A stretch of DNA of 64,000 nucleotides from Demequina activiva (GCF_016862815.1 NZ_BONR01000001.1:434001-498000); one strand, 5' to 3'; shown: positions 26,710-35,975, numbered from the stretch's first letter. Numbers and translations: made by a program. Notes: generated by a model not told the origin, from the letters alone.

Positions 26710-27711
26710 TCAGGCGCTCGCGCGGCGGCGGCGCGCCAGGATCGCGTCGAGCGCGGCCGTCGTAGGAGCGGCCTCCTGGAGCTCGTGCGATGCCGTCGGG
26801 TGCTCGGGGGCGTCGTCCGCGCGCAGGTCGCCCCAGCGGGCGGCACGTGCCTTCGCGGCGTCGTAGTCATCAGCGGAGATGGGGCGCGCCTCGCGCTGAC
26901 GCACGGTCGACTTCAGCGTGTAGGCGGGGGCAGGGAGGTCCTGCGGCTTCCACGGCGCGCTCTCCTGCTCGACGGCGGGCAGGTCCGGCGACGGCACCAC
27001 GGCGGGCGCGGCCAGCGGTGCGAGGTCCTCTGCCGTGACGATGCGGATGGCCTGGGTCGCGACGTCGCTCGGCTCCGCCTCGTGACCGGCAGCGCGCTCA
27101 CGAGAGACGATGCGCAGGGCCTGGGTGGCGGTGGCGGCTGCCTCGACCTCGCGCGAGACGGCGAGCAGCTCCGCATCGGCAGCGCGCTGGGCGGAGGCGG
27201 CACGCGTGCTGGACGTCACCACTCCCACGAGCACCGCGGTCGCGATGGCGCCCAGGATCGCTGCGGCGCTGGCGAAGATCACCAGGGACCACGCGACGGT
27301 GGTCAGGATGACCGCGCCCAACGCGACCACGCCGCGGCGTCGAGCCTGCGCGGCGCGCTCGGCCTGGAGGCGTGCGCGGTCGCGACGCAGCGCGATCCGC
27401 TCGCGCTGGGCGTGGACGGCCGCACGGTCCAGCGGCGTCGCGGGACGCGACATGGATTCCGCACGGTCGCTCGCCCGCGATGCCCGCTGGGCGCCGGTCG
27501 CGAGCAGCGGAACCTCGCCCGAGTCCGTCGAGGGGCGGCTCGCGGCGCGCTCGACGCGCGTCGCCGAGGACTTCACGACGCGCATGTCCGACGAGTAGCG
27601 ATCGTCCACCCGGACCAGCGCGTACTCGCCGCGCTCCTTCACCCGCTGCGGCAGGACGTACGCGACCACGAGTCCGAGCGCGATGATCGCGAGGAGGCCT
27701 GCTGGAACCAT
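26710..27711 (-). CDS. Membrane protein, candidate GlpR-type receptor for the Glp scaffold
   Basis: The 333-residue product begins with one transmembrane helix (about 3-22), followed by a basic coiled region (RERIALRRDRARLQAERAAQ) and a long paired hydrophobic stretch (about 128-170), then a cytoplasmic tail with repeated ATQALRIV and ATQAIRIV motifs. In corynebacteria and mycobacteria the gene after moeA-like glp and rimJ encodes a membrane protein, GlpR, that recruits Glp to the division site. Gene order and topology match; sequence identity was not measured. The tail repeats could be short protein-binding motifs. Confidence 0.55.
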   Translation of the reverse strand: MVPAGLLAIIALGLVVAYVLPQRVKERGEYALVRVDDRYSSDMRVVKSSATRVERAASRPSTDSGEVPLLATGAQRASRASDRAESMSRPATPLDRAAVHAQRERIALRRDRARLQAERAAQARRRGVVALGAVILTTVAWSLVIFASAAAILGAIATAVLVGVVTSSTRAASAQRAADAELLAVSREVEAAATATQALRIVSRERAAGHEAEPSDVATQAIRIVTAEDLAPLAAPAVVPSPDLPAVEQESAPWKPQDLPAPAYTLKSTVRQREARPISADDYDAAKARAARWGDLRADDAPEHPTASHELQEAAPTTAALDAILARRRRASA

Positions 27712-27763
27712 GCCACGACGGTACGGCCGTCGGGACCCTCAGGCGCGCATGGGGCGCGGCGTG

Positions 27764-28339
27764 TCAGGAGACCTCCGACCAATATCGGCCCGTTCTGGCC
27801 TCGCCTTGAGTCAAAGCGAACACTCGATGGTCCCGCCACGCCCCATCGATGTACAGATACGAGGCCCGCATCCCCTCCTCGCGGAAGCCCAGCTTGTGCA
27901 CGACCTTCAGGCTCGCCGTGTTCTCAGGCCGCACCGCGATCTCGAGCCGGTGGATCCCGCGCGAGAACGCGAACTCGCTCGCGAGCGCGACGGCGCGGGG
28001 CATCAGCCCTCGTCCCGCGTGGCTCTGCGCTATCCAGTAGCCGATGGAGGCGCCGCACTCCGCGCCCCAGCGCACCCCTGACACCGTCACGCGGCCCACG
28101 AGGGCGCCGTCGTGGAGCAGCACGAAGGGGTAGCCCGACTCGTCCTTCCACTGCCGCCGCTCTCGGCGCACCAGCTGTGGGAACGTCACCGAGCGCTCGA
28201 CGCGCCCCGGCGGTGACGCCGCCTCCCAGGGCGCGAGCCAGGCGCGGTGGCGGCGACGGACCGCCATCCACTCGGTCTCGTCGCTGCGCTCGAGGCAGCG
28301 CAGCACCACGGGTCCGGACTCGAGCTGGACGGGCTTCAC
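27764..28339 (-). CDS. GNAT N-acetyltransferase, RimJ/RimL-like
   Basis: The 191-residue protein has a GNAT fold with ECGASIGYWIAQSHAGRGLM as the acetyl-CoA-binding loop region and LEIAVRPENTASLKVVHKLGF as motif B. RimJ-type enzymes acetylate N-termini of ribosomal proteins. It starts at GTG 28339, four bases after the glp-like stop, in the conserved glp-rimJ-glpR order; its link to division, if any, is unknown. Confidence 0.88.
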   Translation of the reverse strand: MKPVQLESGPVVLRCLERSDETEWMAVRRRHRAWLAPWEAASPPGRVERSVTFPQLVRRERRQWKDESGYPFVLLHDGALVGRVTVSGVRWGAECGASIGYWIAQSHAGRGLMPRAVALASEFAFSRGIHRLEIAVRPENTASLKVVHKLGFREEGMRASYLYIDGAWRDHRVFALTQGEARTGRYWSEVS

Positions 28340-28343
28340 CGCC

Positions 28344-29570
28344 TCACCCGCCCCACACCGTGCACTGGACCTCGTCCCCGACGTCGACCACCCGGGGCTC
28401 GGGCCCGCTCCACACCACCGCATCGGCCCTCGCGAGATCCGCGAGCGAGAGGTTCTCTGCACCCAGCGGCGTGACGGCGAGGCGCCCGGAGTCGTCGCGA
28501 TCCACCACGACCGGCATGCCCGTCACGACTCCCGGGGGAGCGATCCACCGGCGTCGCGAGCGGGCCCGGAAGGGAGCACGCTCGACGTTCGGGTGGCCGC
28601 ACAGGACGCGTACCGCACGGCGCACGTAGGCCTCGAAGCCCATGGCCGCTGCCGCAGGCGACCCAGGCAGCGCCACCACCGGCACGTCGCGCTCGCCCGC
28701 AGGGATCACGCCCAGCCCGTGACGGCGGCCCGGTCGCAGCTGCAGGTCGACCACGTCGAACGACCCCATGCGGCTCAGCACCTCTGCGACCGTGTCCTGA
28801 GCGGCATCCGAGAGCCCACCCGTGGTGATGACCATGTCCGCCCGCACCAGCTGGTCCTCGAGCGCGGCACGCAGCTGCAGCGCGTCGTCCGGCACCGCTC
28901 CCACGCGATAGGGCTTGGCGCCGGCCTCCTGGACCAGCGCCGCGATCATGTGGGTGGTGGCCTCGGGGACGCCACCGCCGGGGCGACTCGCGCCCGGTTC
29001 GATCAGCTCGTCGCCCACCGCGATCACCACCACCCGGGGCACGGGTCGCACCCGCACGCGCACGCGACCCAGCGCGGCTGCCGCAGCGATCTGACGCGGC
29101 CCCAGTCGAGTGCCCTCCGAGACCAGCACGGCGCCGCTCGTCGCGTCGAAGCCCGCGGGCCGCACGCCGTCTCCCGCGCGCACCGGCCTCAAGATCGCGA
29201 CCTTCGCCACGCCACCGTCCGTGTCCGTCAGCGGAACCACCGCATCGGCCCCCATGGGCACCGGCGCACCCGAGGGGATGCGCGCGGCGGCGCGGCGCAC
29301 GTGCCGGCGCGGCGCGCGGGCGTCGAAGCTGACATCGTGCGACACCGCCAGCGTGACCGGCTGCTCGGGGCCCGCCTCCGCGGTGTCCTCGGCGAGCAGC
29401 GCGTAGCCGTCGCGCTCCGCCACGGGCGCCGGGGGCAGATCCGCGCCCGCGACGAGGTGCTCAGCCAGCGTGGCACCCACGGCGTCAGCCAGCAGCACGT
29501 CGAGGACGAGGCCGGGACGCAGCGCCTGTGCCACGGCATCGCGGTGATCGGCAAGGCTGCGTGCGCTCAT
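28344..29570 (-). CDS. MoeA/gephyrin-like protein (Glp-type)
   Basis: The 408-residue protein has the MoeA domain order: domains I/II with AERDGYALLAED and RIPSGAPVPMGADAVV, domain III with VVVIAVGDELIEPG and ITTGGLSDAAQDTV, and the C-terminal domain IV. MoeA inserts molybdenum into molybdopterin, but in actinobacteria this locus (with rimJ and glpR) encodes Glp, a gephyrin-like scaffold binding FtsZ. The changes ERDGYA for MDGYA and SDAAQD for the usual metal-loop residues favour the scaffold reading. No other molybdopterin genes are in the window. ATG 29570 or 29579. Confidence 0.78.
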   Translation of the reverse strand: MSARSLADHRDAVAQALRPGLVLDVLLADAVGATLAEHLVAGADLPPAPVAERDGYALLAEDTAEAGPEQPVTLAVSHDVSFDARAPRRHVRRAAARIPSGAPVPMGADAVVPLTDTDGGVAKVAILRPVRAGDGVRPAGFDATSGAVLVSEGTRLGPRQIAAAAALGRVRVRVRPVPRVVVIAVGDELIEPGASRPGGGVPEATTHMIAALVQEAGAKPYRVGAVPDDALQLRAALEDQLVRADMVITTGGLSDAAQDTVAEVLSRMGSFDVVDLQLRPGRRHGLGVIPAGERDVPVVALPGSPAAAAMGFEAYVRRAVRVLCGHPNVERAPFRARSRRRWIAPPGVVTGMPVVVDRDDSGRLAVTPLGAENLSLADLARADAVVWSGPEPRVVDVGDEVQCTVWGG

Positions 29571-29670
29571 GCCCCCCATTGTCCCGTGCCCCGCGCGCGC
29601 CGGGCAACCACGGCGGATCGCGGGCACGCGCGTCACACGCGTGACACACCTGACTGCCACAATGGGGATC

Positions 29671-30297
29671 ATGTCGACGCACCACCCAGGCACCCGCGCA
29701 CCGGCTCCCGAGGACGCGAAGGCGCAGCTGCGGACCTCGATCCGCAAGGCTCGTCTGCATCGCTCGGAACGACGGCGTGCCGAGCTCGCAGAGCAGCTGC
29801 GCGACCACGTGCTCGCGCTGCCGGAGATCGTCCAGGCGGACTGCGTCTCCGTGTACGCGTCGAGAACCCACGAGCCCGGCACCCTGCCTCTCATCGAGGC
29901 CCTCCACGAGCGAGGCGTGCGCATCCTGGTGCCGCGCCTGGGTGACGGCCTCCAGCGCGGCTGGTCGCTGTATCAGGGGGCCGAGGACCTCATCGAGCGC
30001 GCCCCCGGCCGGCCCCCCGAGCCGTCCGGCGAGTTCCTGCCGCCCGACGCGATCGGCGACGCGCAGGTGGTGGTGGTCCCCGCCCTCGCGGTGGACAGCA
30101 CCGGCACCCGCCTGGGCCAGGGCGGCGGCTGGTACGACCGCGCTCTCGAGGGGCTCGATCCCCGGGTGCCCATCGTCGCGCTCACCTTCGCCGCCGAGTT
30201 CCGCGGGCCCGACGAGCTGGCCCTCCCGCGCGAGTCGCACGACGTGGGCGTGCACCGCGTCATCACTCCGGAGGGAACCACCGCGCTGACGGCGTAG
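29671..30297 (+). CDS. 5-formyltetrahydrofolate cyclo-ligase
   Basis: The 208-residue enzyme converts 5-formyl-THF to 5,10-methenyl-THF with ATP. The signature LGQGGGWYDRAL and the N-terminal LRTSIRKARL with basic residues are present. ATG 29671 follows GGGG after a short gap; ATG 29662 is also possible. It is divergent from the glp-like gene, the arrangement seen in other actinobacteria, although galU, often found between, is missing. Its stop codon TAG forms part of the probable -10 box of the following fmdB gene. Confidence 0.92.
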   Translation: MSTHHPGTRAPAPEDAKAQLRTSIRKARLHRSERRRAELAEQLRDHVLALPEIVQADCVSVYASRTHEPGTLPLIEALHERGVRILVPRLGDGLQRGWSLYQGAEDLIERAPGRPPEPSGEFLPPDAIGDAQVVVVPALAVDSTGTRLGQGGGWYDRALEGLDPRVPIVALTFAAEFRGPDELALPRESHDVGVHRVITPEGTTALTA

Positions 30298-30306
30298 AAT
30301 ACGCCC

Positions 30307-30504
30307 ATGCCCACGTACGCCTACGCCTGCCGAGCCTGCGGTCACACGTTCGATGCTGTCCAGTCGATCCACGACGACGCTCTCGAGGCCTGCCCCTCAT
30401 GCGAGGGCTCGCTGCGTCGCGTGTTCGGCAACGTGGGCGTGACGTTCAAGGGCTCGGGCTTCTACCGCACGGACTCCCGCGCGGCCGCCAAGTCTGACTC
30501 CTGA
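30307..30504 (+). CDS. FmdB-family zinc-ribbon protein
   Basis: The 65-residue product has two CxxC pairs, CRACGHTFD and CPSCEGSLRRV, forming a zinc ribbon, then the family ending VTFKGSGFYRTD. FmdB proteins are named as putative regulators; the true function is unknown. TAGAAT at 30295-30300, six bases before ATG 30307, points to a leaderless transcript. Confidence 0.9.
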   Translation: MPTYAYACRACGHTFDAVQSIHDDALEACPSCEGSLRRVFGNVGVTFKGSGFYRTDSRAAAKSDS

Positions 30505-30524
30505 CGTCCTGCCCCCGCAGCGGC

Positions 30525-33500
30525 TCACCAGTGCGGCGGACGCTCCCTCTTGAGCTCCTCGGCGCGGTCATCGTGATCACGCCCACCCCAGCCCTCGTCG
30601 ACATCCTCGGACGCGCGCGTGGGGATCAGGGGACGGTCCGCTCCGCGGAGACGATCCTTCGCCGAGCCTGACCGCGCCGGGCCGGCGGAGCGCGGCGCAG
30701 GAGGCGCGGGCTCGTCGGACTCCTCGGACTCCTCGGACTCCTCGGACTCGCCAGGCTCCTCGGCGTCCTCCGCCGACTGCTCCGGCGCTGACTCCTCCGT
30801 TGCGGGCTCCTCCGACACTGGCTCCTCTGCGACGACCAGGCTCGGTTCGGCCTCGTCCTCCACGTCGTCGGGAGCCTCCTGGCCGAGCTCGTCGAGCTCG
30901 AGCATTCCCGGAACCTCGACCGGTGCGGGGGCTGGCTCCGCGTGGGGCTCTCCTGGGCCATCAGGCGCGTTCGGGGGTGCTGCAGGAACCTCGATCTCGA
31001 GAGCTTCCTGCACCATCTGGGGCCCGGTGTCCTCCAGAGCCGCCATCACCTGGTCGGCGGCCGCATCGGGATCCATGAAGACGTCGAGGGTCCACAGGGA
31101 CACCACGCGCCAGCCGAGCGCCTCCAGCGACGCCCGCTGCCAGCGCATCCGGTCGCGCAGCGACGCGGAGCCCGCAGGAGCCGCCTCATCGGTGACGACG
31201 GCCACCCGGTAGCCGCGGTCGCGCTTGCCGCCCACGACCATGGGCACCGCATCGGGGCCGTTGCCGTAGCGCACGTGCACGGCGTATCCCGCCAGGCGCA
31301 GCCGCTGAGCCACGTCGGACAGCAGCCAGTCGCTGGGTGCGGGCTCCGGTCGCTCGGGCGCGATCGCCTGCTCGCCGGCGGCCTGCAGCAGGTCTCGCAG
31401 ATCCTCGGTGCCTGCTCCCTCGACACCGTCGGCGGGCAGGTGTGCGGCGTCCAGCGCCGAGAACACGGTGAGGCGTTCGCGCGTCGCGACCAGCGCCTGG
31501 ACCAGCGCCTCCCGGCCCCACGACTCGGACAGCGCACCCAGGCCGCGTGGCGCGGTGCCGCGGGAGTCGCGCGCGAACCCCAGCGACAGCACCACCTCGT
31601 CGACGACGGGGCCCGCCACGTCCCCGAGCACCGCGACGGGGACGGTCGCCGCCAGCCGCGACGAGCGCTCGCGCAGACCCTCGCGCAGTCGCGCGGCGTG
31701 CAGGTCGTTGCCCGCGATGATCATCAGCGAGTGGCGCGGGAGCGAACCGTGGGACTGCTGGGCATGCTCGACCACGGCGGAGACCTCGGCGCGCGTGGAC
31801 TCCACCGCATCGGCGCCCGCGACCGGCGCGCCCACGCCATCGACGTGGCGCACCTGGAACGCGCCGGACTGCTCGGCCGCCGGCAGTGCCTCGACGCTGC
31901 GCCCGTACGCGGCCCGGCTGAGCACGGCAGTCACGCGCACGTCGCGGGGCTGGGGGGTGGCGTGCAGGGTGACGCGCGGCAGCATCGCGGCCAGCACGGA
32001 GATCGCCGAGCGCGTGGCGGCGTGCGCATCGCCCACCACGACCACCTGCTTCGCGCGGGCGAGCACGGGCACGAGCTCCGCGAGCGCCAAGGATTCGCTG
32101 GCGACCACCACGGCGACGTCGAACACGCGGGAGGGAGGCGCGAGCCGTGACACCTGCTCGGCCTTGGCGACCACGATGGGGCGCAGCGCGGATGCCAGCG
32201 GGCCGAAGTCCCGCCACAGCTCCTTGATCGACGCCTCCCCACCCTCGACGAGCGCGGCGAAGAGATCCCGCGCCAGGTCGGGGTGACGGGCGATGGCCGT
32301 ACGGCGCCGCTCGGCTGCGGCTCGCATCAGAGGGCCGATGCGCGAGGCGGCGAAGGCCGCGTCAGCGCTGCGGAAGCGCTCCACGGCCTCGCCCAGCGCG
32401 CCGTACTCCGTCAATGCGGCGTCCGAGGAGACGATCGCGTCGAATGCCGCGGCCCACCACGCGAACTCCAGGTCGCGTCGCACCTGGGCATCGTCCGCGT
32501 CGCGCGAGCGCAGGTCCTCGATCAGCGGCCCGAAGCCAGCGGCCTCGACATCGAGGCCCAAGGGCTCGGAGCTCGACACCTCGAGGGTGCCGGGCAGTCC
32601 CTGACCCAGGCGGTCCAGCACCCCGACCATCTCGTCCCACGGCGCGCTCGCGAGGTCCGCCTCGTCGAGCGCGGTCTCGACGGGCTCGCGCAGCGTCCCC
32701 CACAGCGACACGGCCTCGGCCACTCGCTCGGAGAAGATGTCGTAGTCGTCGGGGACGGTGGGCCAGCCGCCGGCGGAGCAGTGGTGGCGCCACTGGAGCG
32801 CGAGCTCGTGGGCCCTCACCAGGTCTGCATGCAGCGACTCCTTGCCGCGCCCGGGCCGCAGCAGCTCGACGGCGCGACGCATGAGGGCGCGCCGCTCGCG
32901 GCGAGGCAGGTCGACGTGCCGCGGTGATCCATGCGGCGCGGTCGCCGCCACCAGGTCGTGCAGCGCTCGGTGGAACACCGCGGGCGAGAAGATCTCCAGA
33001 ATCTCCCGGAGCTGCTCGAACATGGTCACCTGGTCCACCCAGGTGTCCATCGACCCCGCTTCGTCCACTCCGGTCTCGTGAGCGGCGATCGCGGCCTCGG
33101 CGCGCAGCTTGGGGATCACCCGGCCCAGGAGCGTGGACAGCGCCTCGTCCAGCCGCACTCCCTCGTCGGGCTCGACGGCGTCCTTCCACCAGGGGTCGCC
33201 GCCGGACGTCTGCGGCTCCGCGGGCTCCTCCACGGGCTCCGGCTCGTCCTCCGACGGGGGGCGCAGCACCGCCGAGATGGCGTGCGCGACCGAGGCGAAC
33301 CCGTGCTCCGCCACCACGGCGCCAGCGTCGCGCGACAGCCGCATCGTGGTGCCGGGCGCAGGATCCGAGGTGGTGAGCCGCACGATGGACTGCACGGCCT
33401 CGAACACGCTCACCCCCCACGGGCGGTGGGAGCGGTGCAGAGCGTCGAAGCGGCGATGCAGCTCGGCGCGCGTGCGCAGCAGCGTCTCTCCCGAGCTGCG

Positions 33501-34601
33501 CAGCGCGGCGTCGTCCACCTGGGGAGTGCCCATCGTGATGGACTCGAGCAGGCGCGCCCGGGCCTCGGCGTTCCACTGCGGCACGGTCGCGTCGACCACG
33601 AGGTCGGGCGCTCCCAGCAGCCTCAGCCGGTCAGTGATCGCCGCCAGGGTGCGGTCCGCTCCGCCCACCACGCCCACGGTCTTGCCTGATGCGGCGCCGT
33701 CCGCCGCCACCGCGGCGGCCATGCCCACCGCATCGGCGCCAGGGGGAGCCTGGAGGAACACGTCGCGTCCGGTGGCGATCAGGTCGAGCACCGCGAACTG
33801 GACGTCGTCGAGGTCGCCCACGCCGCGCTCGGCGAACGGGTCGCGGTCGCCGCGCGGGAAGGCCGGCAACGGCTCGTTGAGCAGTGCGACGGCGTCCTTG
33901 TCCCCGGCGGCGGCGGCCAGCACGGTGGACGCGGCGATCACGGGATCGCAGTCGTCGAGATCGTCGAGCAGACGCTGCTCGGGGTCGTCGAACACCCCCA
34001 GCAGCAGCCGGTCCAGCACCTCGAGGTCGTCACCCAGCAGCTCCGTGAGCCCGCGCACCGCCTCCCACAGCGGCCGCGGATCGAAGTCGCGGCCCGCGGT
34101 GACCTGCGGAAGCGTGAGCTCCTTCCCCGCGAAGACCGCGCGCTCGCGCACCACGGACAGGAACACGGGGTTGAGGAACACGTCGTCACGCAGCGTGACC
34201 TGGACGTCGTCCGCGCGGTAGCGGTCGAGGCCCACCGCACGCATCAGCAGCGGCATCTCGACGCGGCCGTCCTCCGTGGTGAACGCCACGGTGCCGATCA
34301 CCAGCGCCGGGGTCCACGCTCCGGTGGCGGCGCGCACCCGCTCCGCCTCGTCGATGATGAGCCGCGCGCGGTGCAGCCCGCCCTCGCGCGCCTGGCTGTC
34401 GCGCAGCAGCGAGGAGATGGCGGTGGGGCGGCTCGCGAACAGCTGGGCAAGTCCGGAAGGGTGGCTGGAGCGCAGGTCGATCAGGCTGGCCTGGGTGGCG
34501 ACGAGGTCGCGCAGCGGCGAGACCGTCGCACGGTCCTGCAGCTGCTCGCGCCACTCGCGAAGGGCGTCCGCGACCAGCGCGCGCCCGATGTAATCCACCA
34601 C
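30525..34601 (-). CDS. Helicase-like protein with eroded ATPase motifs and a C-terminal restriction-endonuclease-fold domain
   Basis: This 1358-residue protein resembles large actinobacterial superfamily 1 helicases. Near residue 290 the place of Walker A (GPPGTGKS) reads APPGADAVG, with no lysine. Near residue 840 the DEAS Walker B is replaced by VVASESLALAELV, followed by an intact VVVVGDAH where the normal motif III glutamine is lost. Near 1110-1205 an MTES_1575-type restriction-endonuclease-fold domain occurs (VVGGKRDRGYRVAVV, LRDRMRWQRASLEALGWRV). The last 150 residues are acidic with a Glu/Ser repeat and end RPPHW. ATP hydrolysis looks unlikely. Role unknown; perhaps a DNA-binding pseudo-helicase. 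Start GTG 34601. Confidence 0.75.
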   Translation of the reverse strand: MVDYIGRALVADALREWREQLQDRATVSPLRDLVATQASLIDLRSSHPSGLAQLFASRPTAISSLLRDSQAREGGLHRARLIIDEAERVRAATGAWTPALVIGTVAFTTEDGRVEMPLLMRAVGLDRYRADDVQVTLRDDVFLNPVFLSVVRERAVFAGKELTLPQVTAGRDFDPRPLWEAVRGLTELLGDDLEVLDRLLLGVFDDPEQRLLDDLDDCDPVIAASTVLAAAAGDKDAVALLNEPLPAFPRGDRDPFAERGVGDLDDVQFAVLDLIATGRDVFLQAPPGADAVGMAAAVAADGAASGKTVGVVGGADRTLAAITDRLRLLGAPDLVVDATVPQWNAEARARLLESITMGTPQVDDAALRSSGETLLRTRAELHRRFDALHRSHRPWGVSVFEAVQSIVRLTTSDPAPGTTMRLSRDAGAVVAEHGFASVAHAISAVLRPPSEDEPEPVEEPAEPQTSGGDPWWKDAVEPDEGVRLDEALSTLLGRVIPKLRAEAAIAAHETGVDEAGSMDTWVDQVTMFEQLREILEIFSPAVFHRALHDLVAATAPHGSPRHVDLPRRERRALMRRAVELLRPGRGKESLHADLVRAHELALQWRHHCSAGGWPTVPDDYDIFSERVAEAVSLWGTLREPVETALDEADLASAPWDEMVGVLDRLGQGLPGTLEVSSSEPLGLDVEAAGFGPLIEDLRSRDADDAQVRRDLEFAWWAAAFDAIVSSDAALTEYGALGEAVERFRSADAAFAASRIGPLMRAAAERRRTAIARHPDLARDLFAALVEGGEASIKELWRDFGPLASALRPIVVAKAEQVSRLAPPSRVFDVAVVVASESLALAELVPVLARAKQVVVVGDAHAATRSAISVLAAMLPRVTLHATPQPRDVRVTAVLSRAAYGRSVEALPAAEQSGAFQVRHVDGVGAPVAGADAVESTRAEVSAVVEHAQQSHGSLPRHSLMIIAGNDLHAARLREGLRERSSRLAATVPVAVLGDVAGPVVDEVVLSLGFARDSRGTAPRGLGALSESWGREALVQALVATRERLTVFSALDAAHLPADGVEGAGTEDLRDLLQAAGEQAIAPERPEPAPSDWLLSDVAQRLRLAGYAVHVRYGNGPDAVPMVVGGKRDRGYRVAVVTDEAAPAGSASLRDRMRWQRASLEALGWRVVSLWTLDVFMDPDAAADQVMAALEDTGPQMVQEALEIEVPAAPPNAPDGPGEPHAEPAPAPVEVPGMLELDELGQEAPDDVEDEAEPSLVVAEEPVSEEPATEESAPEQSAEDAEEPGESEESEESEESDEPAPPAPRSAGPARSGSAKDRLRGADRPLIPTRASEDVDEGWGGRDHDDRAEELKRERPPHW
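30711..30746 (-). repeat. 9-bp tandem repeat in the helicase-like gene
   Basis: Four units of a CTCCTCGGA-type nonamer (first unit CTCGTCGGA) encode the repeating Glu-Glu-Ser tract in the acidic tail. Copy number may vary between strains by slippage. Confidence 0.8.
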
Positions 34602-34772
34602 TCCCCTACGGTATCCGGCTGCACCTGAGCGCCCCGCTCACCACGCCGTCCGCGCACGGCGCACGGCCGCCCGAACGCAGAAACAGTGCGCGCCGACTTA
34701 GGCAGCCGACACGCACCGTCAGCGAGATTGTGAACCCTCGGGGCAGGCGTCGTCAACTTCGACCGTCAAAGG
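34602..34772. other. Non-coding stretch before tRNA-Arg
   Basis: The helicase-like start and the aldo/keto reductase stop are 309 bases apart, filled partly by tRNA-Arg. The remaining bases contain no credible gene. A segment with AAACAGTGCG and GCCGACACGC (34681-34715) faintly recalls the 98-bp palindromic elements but is too degraded to call. GCATCGGCC occurs at 34869-34877, just past the tRNA. Confidence 0.5.
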
Positions 34773-34845
34773 TGCGCCTGGGCAGATTCGAACTGCCGAC
34801 ACCCGCTTTAGGAGAGCGGTGCTCTATCCCCTGAGCTACAGGCGC
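34773..34845 (-). tRNA. tRNA-Arg (anticodon CCU)
   Basis: The acceptor stem GCGCCTG/CAGGCGC is perfect, the anticodon loop CTCCTAA gives CCU, and the T-arm has AGTTCGAATCT. CCA is not fully encoded. It reads the rare AGG codon of this high-GC genome. Confidence 0.93.
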
Positions 34846-34910
34846 CTGGGGCACCTACGAGGGTACCCGCATCGGCCATTCTCACCGGCACAGGACGGCC
34901 GATGTGAGGG

Positions 34911-35891
34911 TCACCACTTGGCGTGGACGTGCTCCCTGATGCGGTCGTTGTAGATCGCCGCGAGGTCCGCCATGGTGCGCTCGTCGAGCTCCGGCATGTC
35001 CGCCGCGCCAGCGTTCGCGCGCGCCTGATCGGGGCTCGAGGCGCCGGGGATGATGGTGGCAGCGCCCACCGCTCCGATCCAGGCGAGCGCGAACTGCGCC
35101 GTGGTCCAGCCCTCGGGCGTGAGCGCCGCGACCTCGCGGGCCGCGTCCACGCCCACCTCGTACGGGACGCCGGCGAAGGTCTCGCCGATGTTCATCTTGG
35201 AGCCATCGCGGTTCCAGTTGCGGTGGTCCTCCGCCGCGAACTGGGTGTTCTCGTCGTACTTGCCGGACAGCAGGCCGGACGCGAGGGGCACACGCGCGAT
35301 GATGCCCACGCCGGCCTCGTTGGCGGTCGACACGACCTGCTCGAGTGGCTTGCGGCGGAACACGTTGAGGATGATCTGCACCGTGGCGACGTCGGGGTCG
35401 CGCAGCGCGTCGAGCGCCTCGGAGCACTCCTCGACGGAGACGCCGAAGTGCGCGATGCGACCTTCCTCGCGCAGCGTGCGCAGGTCGTCGTAGGTGCGAG
35501 GGTCCGCGAGCACCTCGGACGGCGGGCAGTGCAGCTGCACCAGGTCCAGGGTGTCGACGCCGAGGTTCTCGCGCGAGCGGTCCGTCCAGCGGCGGTAGTT
35601 GTCGAGGGTGTACGCCTCCGCGACGTGCGGGTCCGCGCGCCGGCCCATCTTGGTGGCGACGAACACCTCACCGGGACGGTCCGCGATGAACTGCCCCACC
35701 GCCTTCTCGGAACGGCCGTCGCCGTAGACGTCCGCCGTGTCGAAGAAGGTGACGCCGGCATCGGCCGCCGCGCGGAGGATCTCCTGCGCGGTGTCGTCGC
35801 CGACGTGGTGCCAGTCCGCGCCGAGCTGCCAGCAGCCCTGTCCGATGAGCGAGATCTCGCGGCCCAGCCGCGGTACGAAGGAGGTGCGCAT
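34911..35891 (-). CDS. Aldo/keto reductase
   Basis: The 326-residue protein is an NADPH-dependent TIM-barrel oxidoreductase. The catalytic tetrad is visible as Asp and Tyr in DTADVYGDG, Lys in VATKMGRR and His in VQLHCPPS; the cofactor-binding end has IIPGASSPDQARAN. The substrate is unknown. GGAGG lies four bases before ATG 35891. Neighbours do not indicate a pathway; the gene stands alone. Confidence 0.9.
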   Translation of the reverse strand: MRTSFVPRLGREISLIGQGCWQLGADWHHVGDDTAQEILRAAADAGVTFFDTADVYGDGRSEKAVGQFIADRPGEVFVATKMGRRADPHVAEAYTLDNYRRWTDRSRENLGVDTLDLVQLHCPPSEVLADPRTYDDLRTLREEGRIAHFGVSVEECSEALDALRDPDVATVQIILNVFRRKPLEQVVSTANEAGVGIIARVPLASGLLSGKYDENTQFAAEDHRNWNRDGSKMNIGETFAGVPYEVGVDAAREVAALTPEGWTTAQFALAWIGAVGAATIIPGASSPDQARANAGAADMPELDERTMADLAAIYNDRIREHVHAKW

Positions 35892-35975
35892 GCCTCCACC
35901 CTATGACCCTGCCCGGAGTGTCCGCGACGCGAGGGCGGCGTCCCGTCGACGCCCCCTCACCTTCCCGGAGAGCAC

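Noticed and set aside
34681..34735. Third copy of the 98-bp palindromic element
   Set aside because: Only short pieces (ACAGTGCG, CCGACACGC) match, spacing is wrong and there is no inverted partner end.
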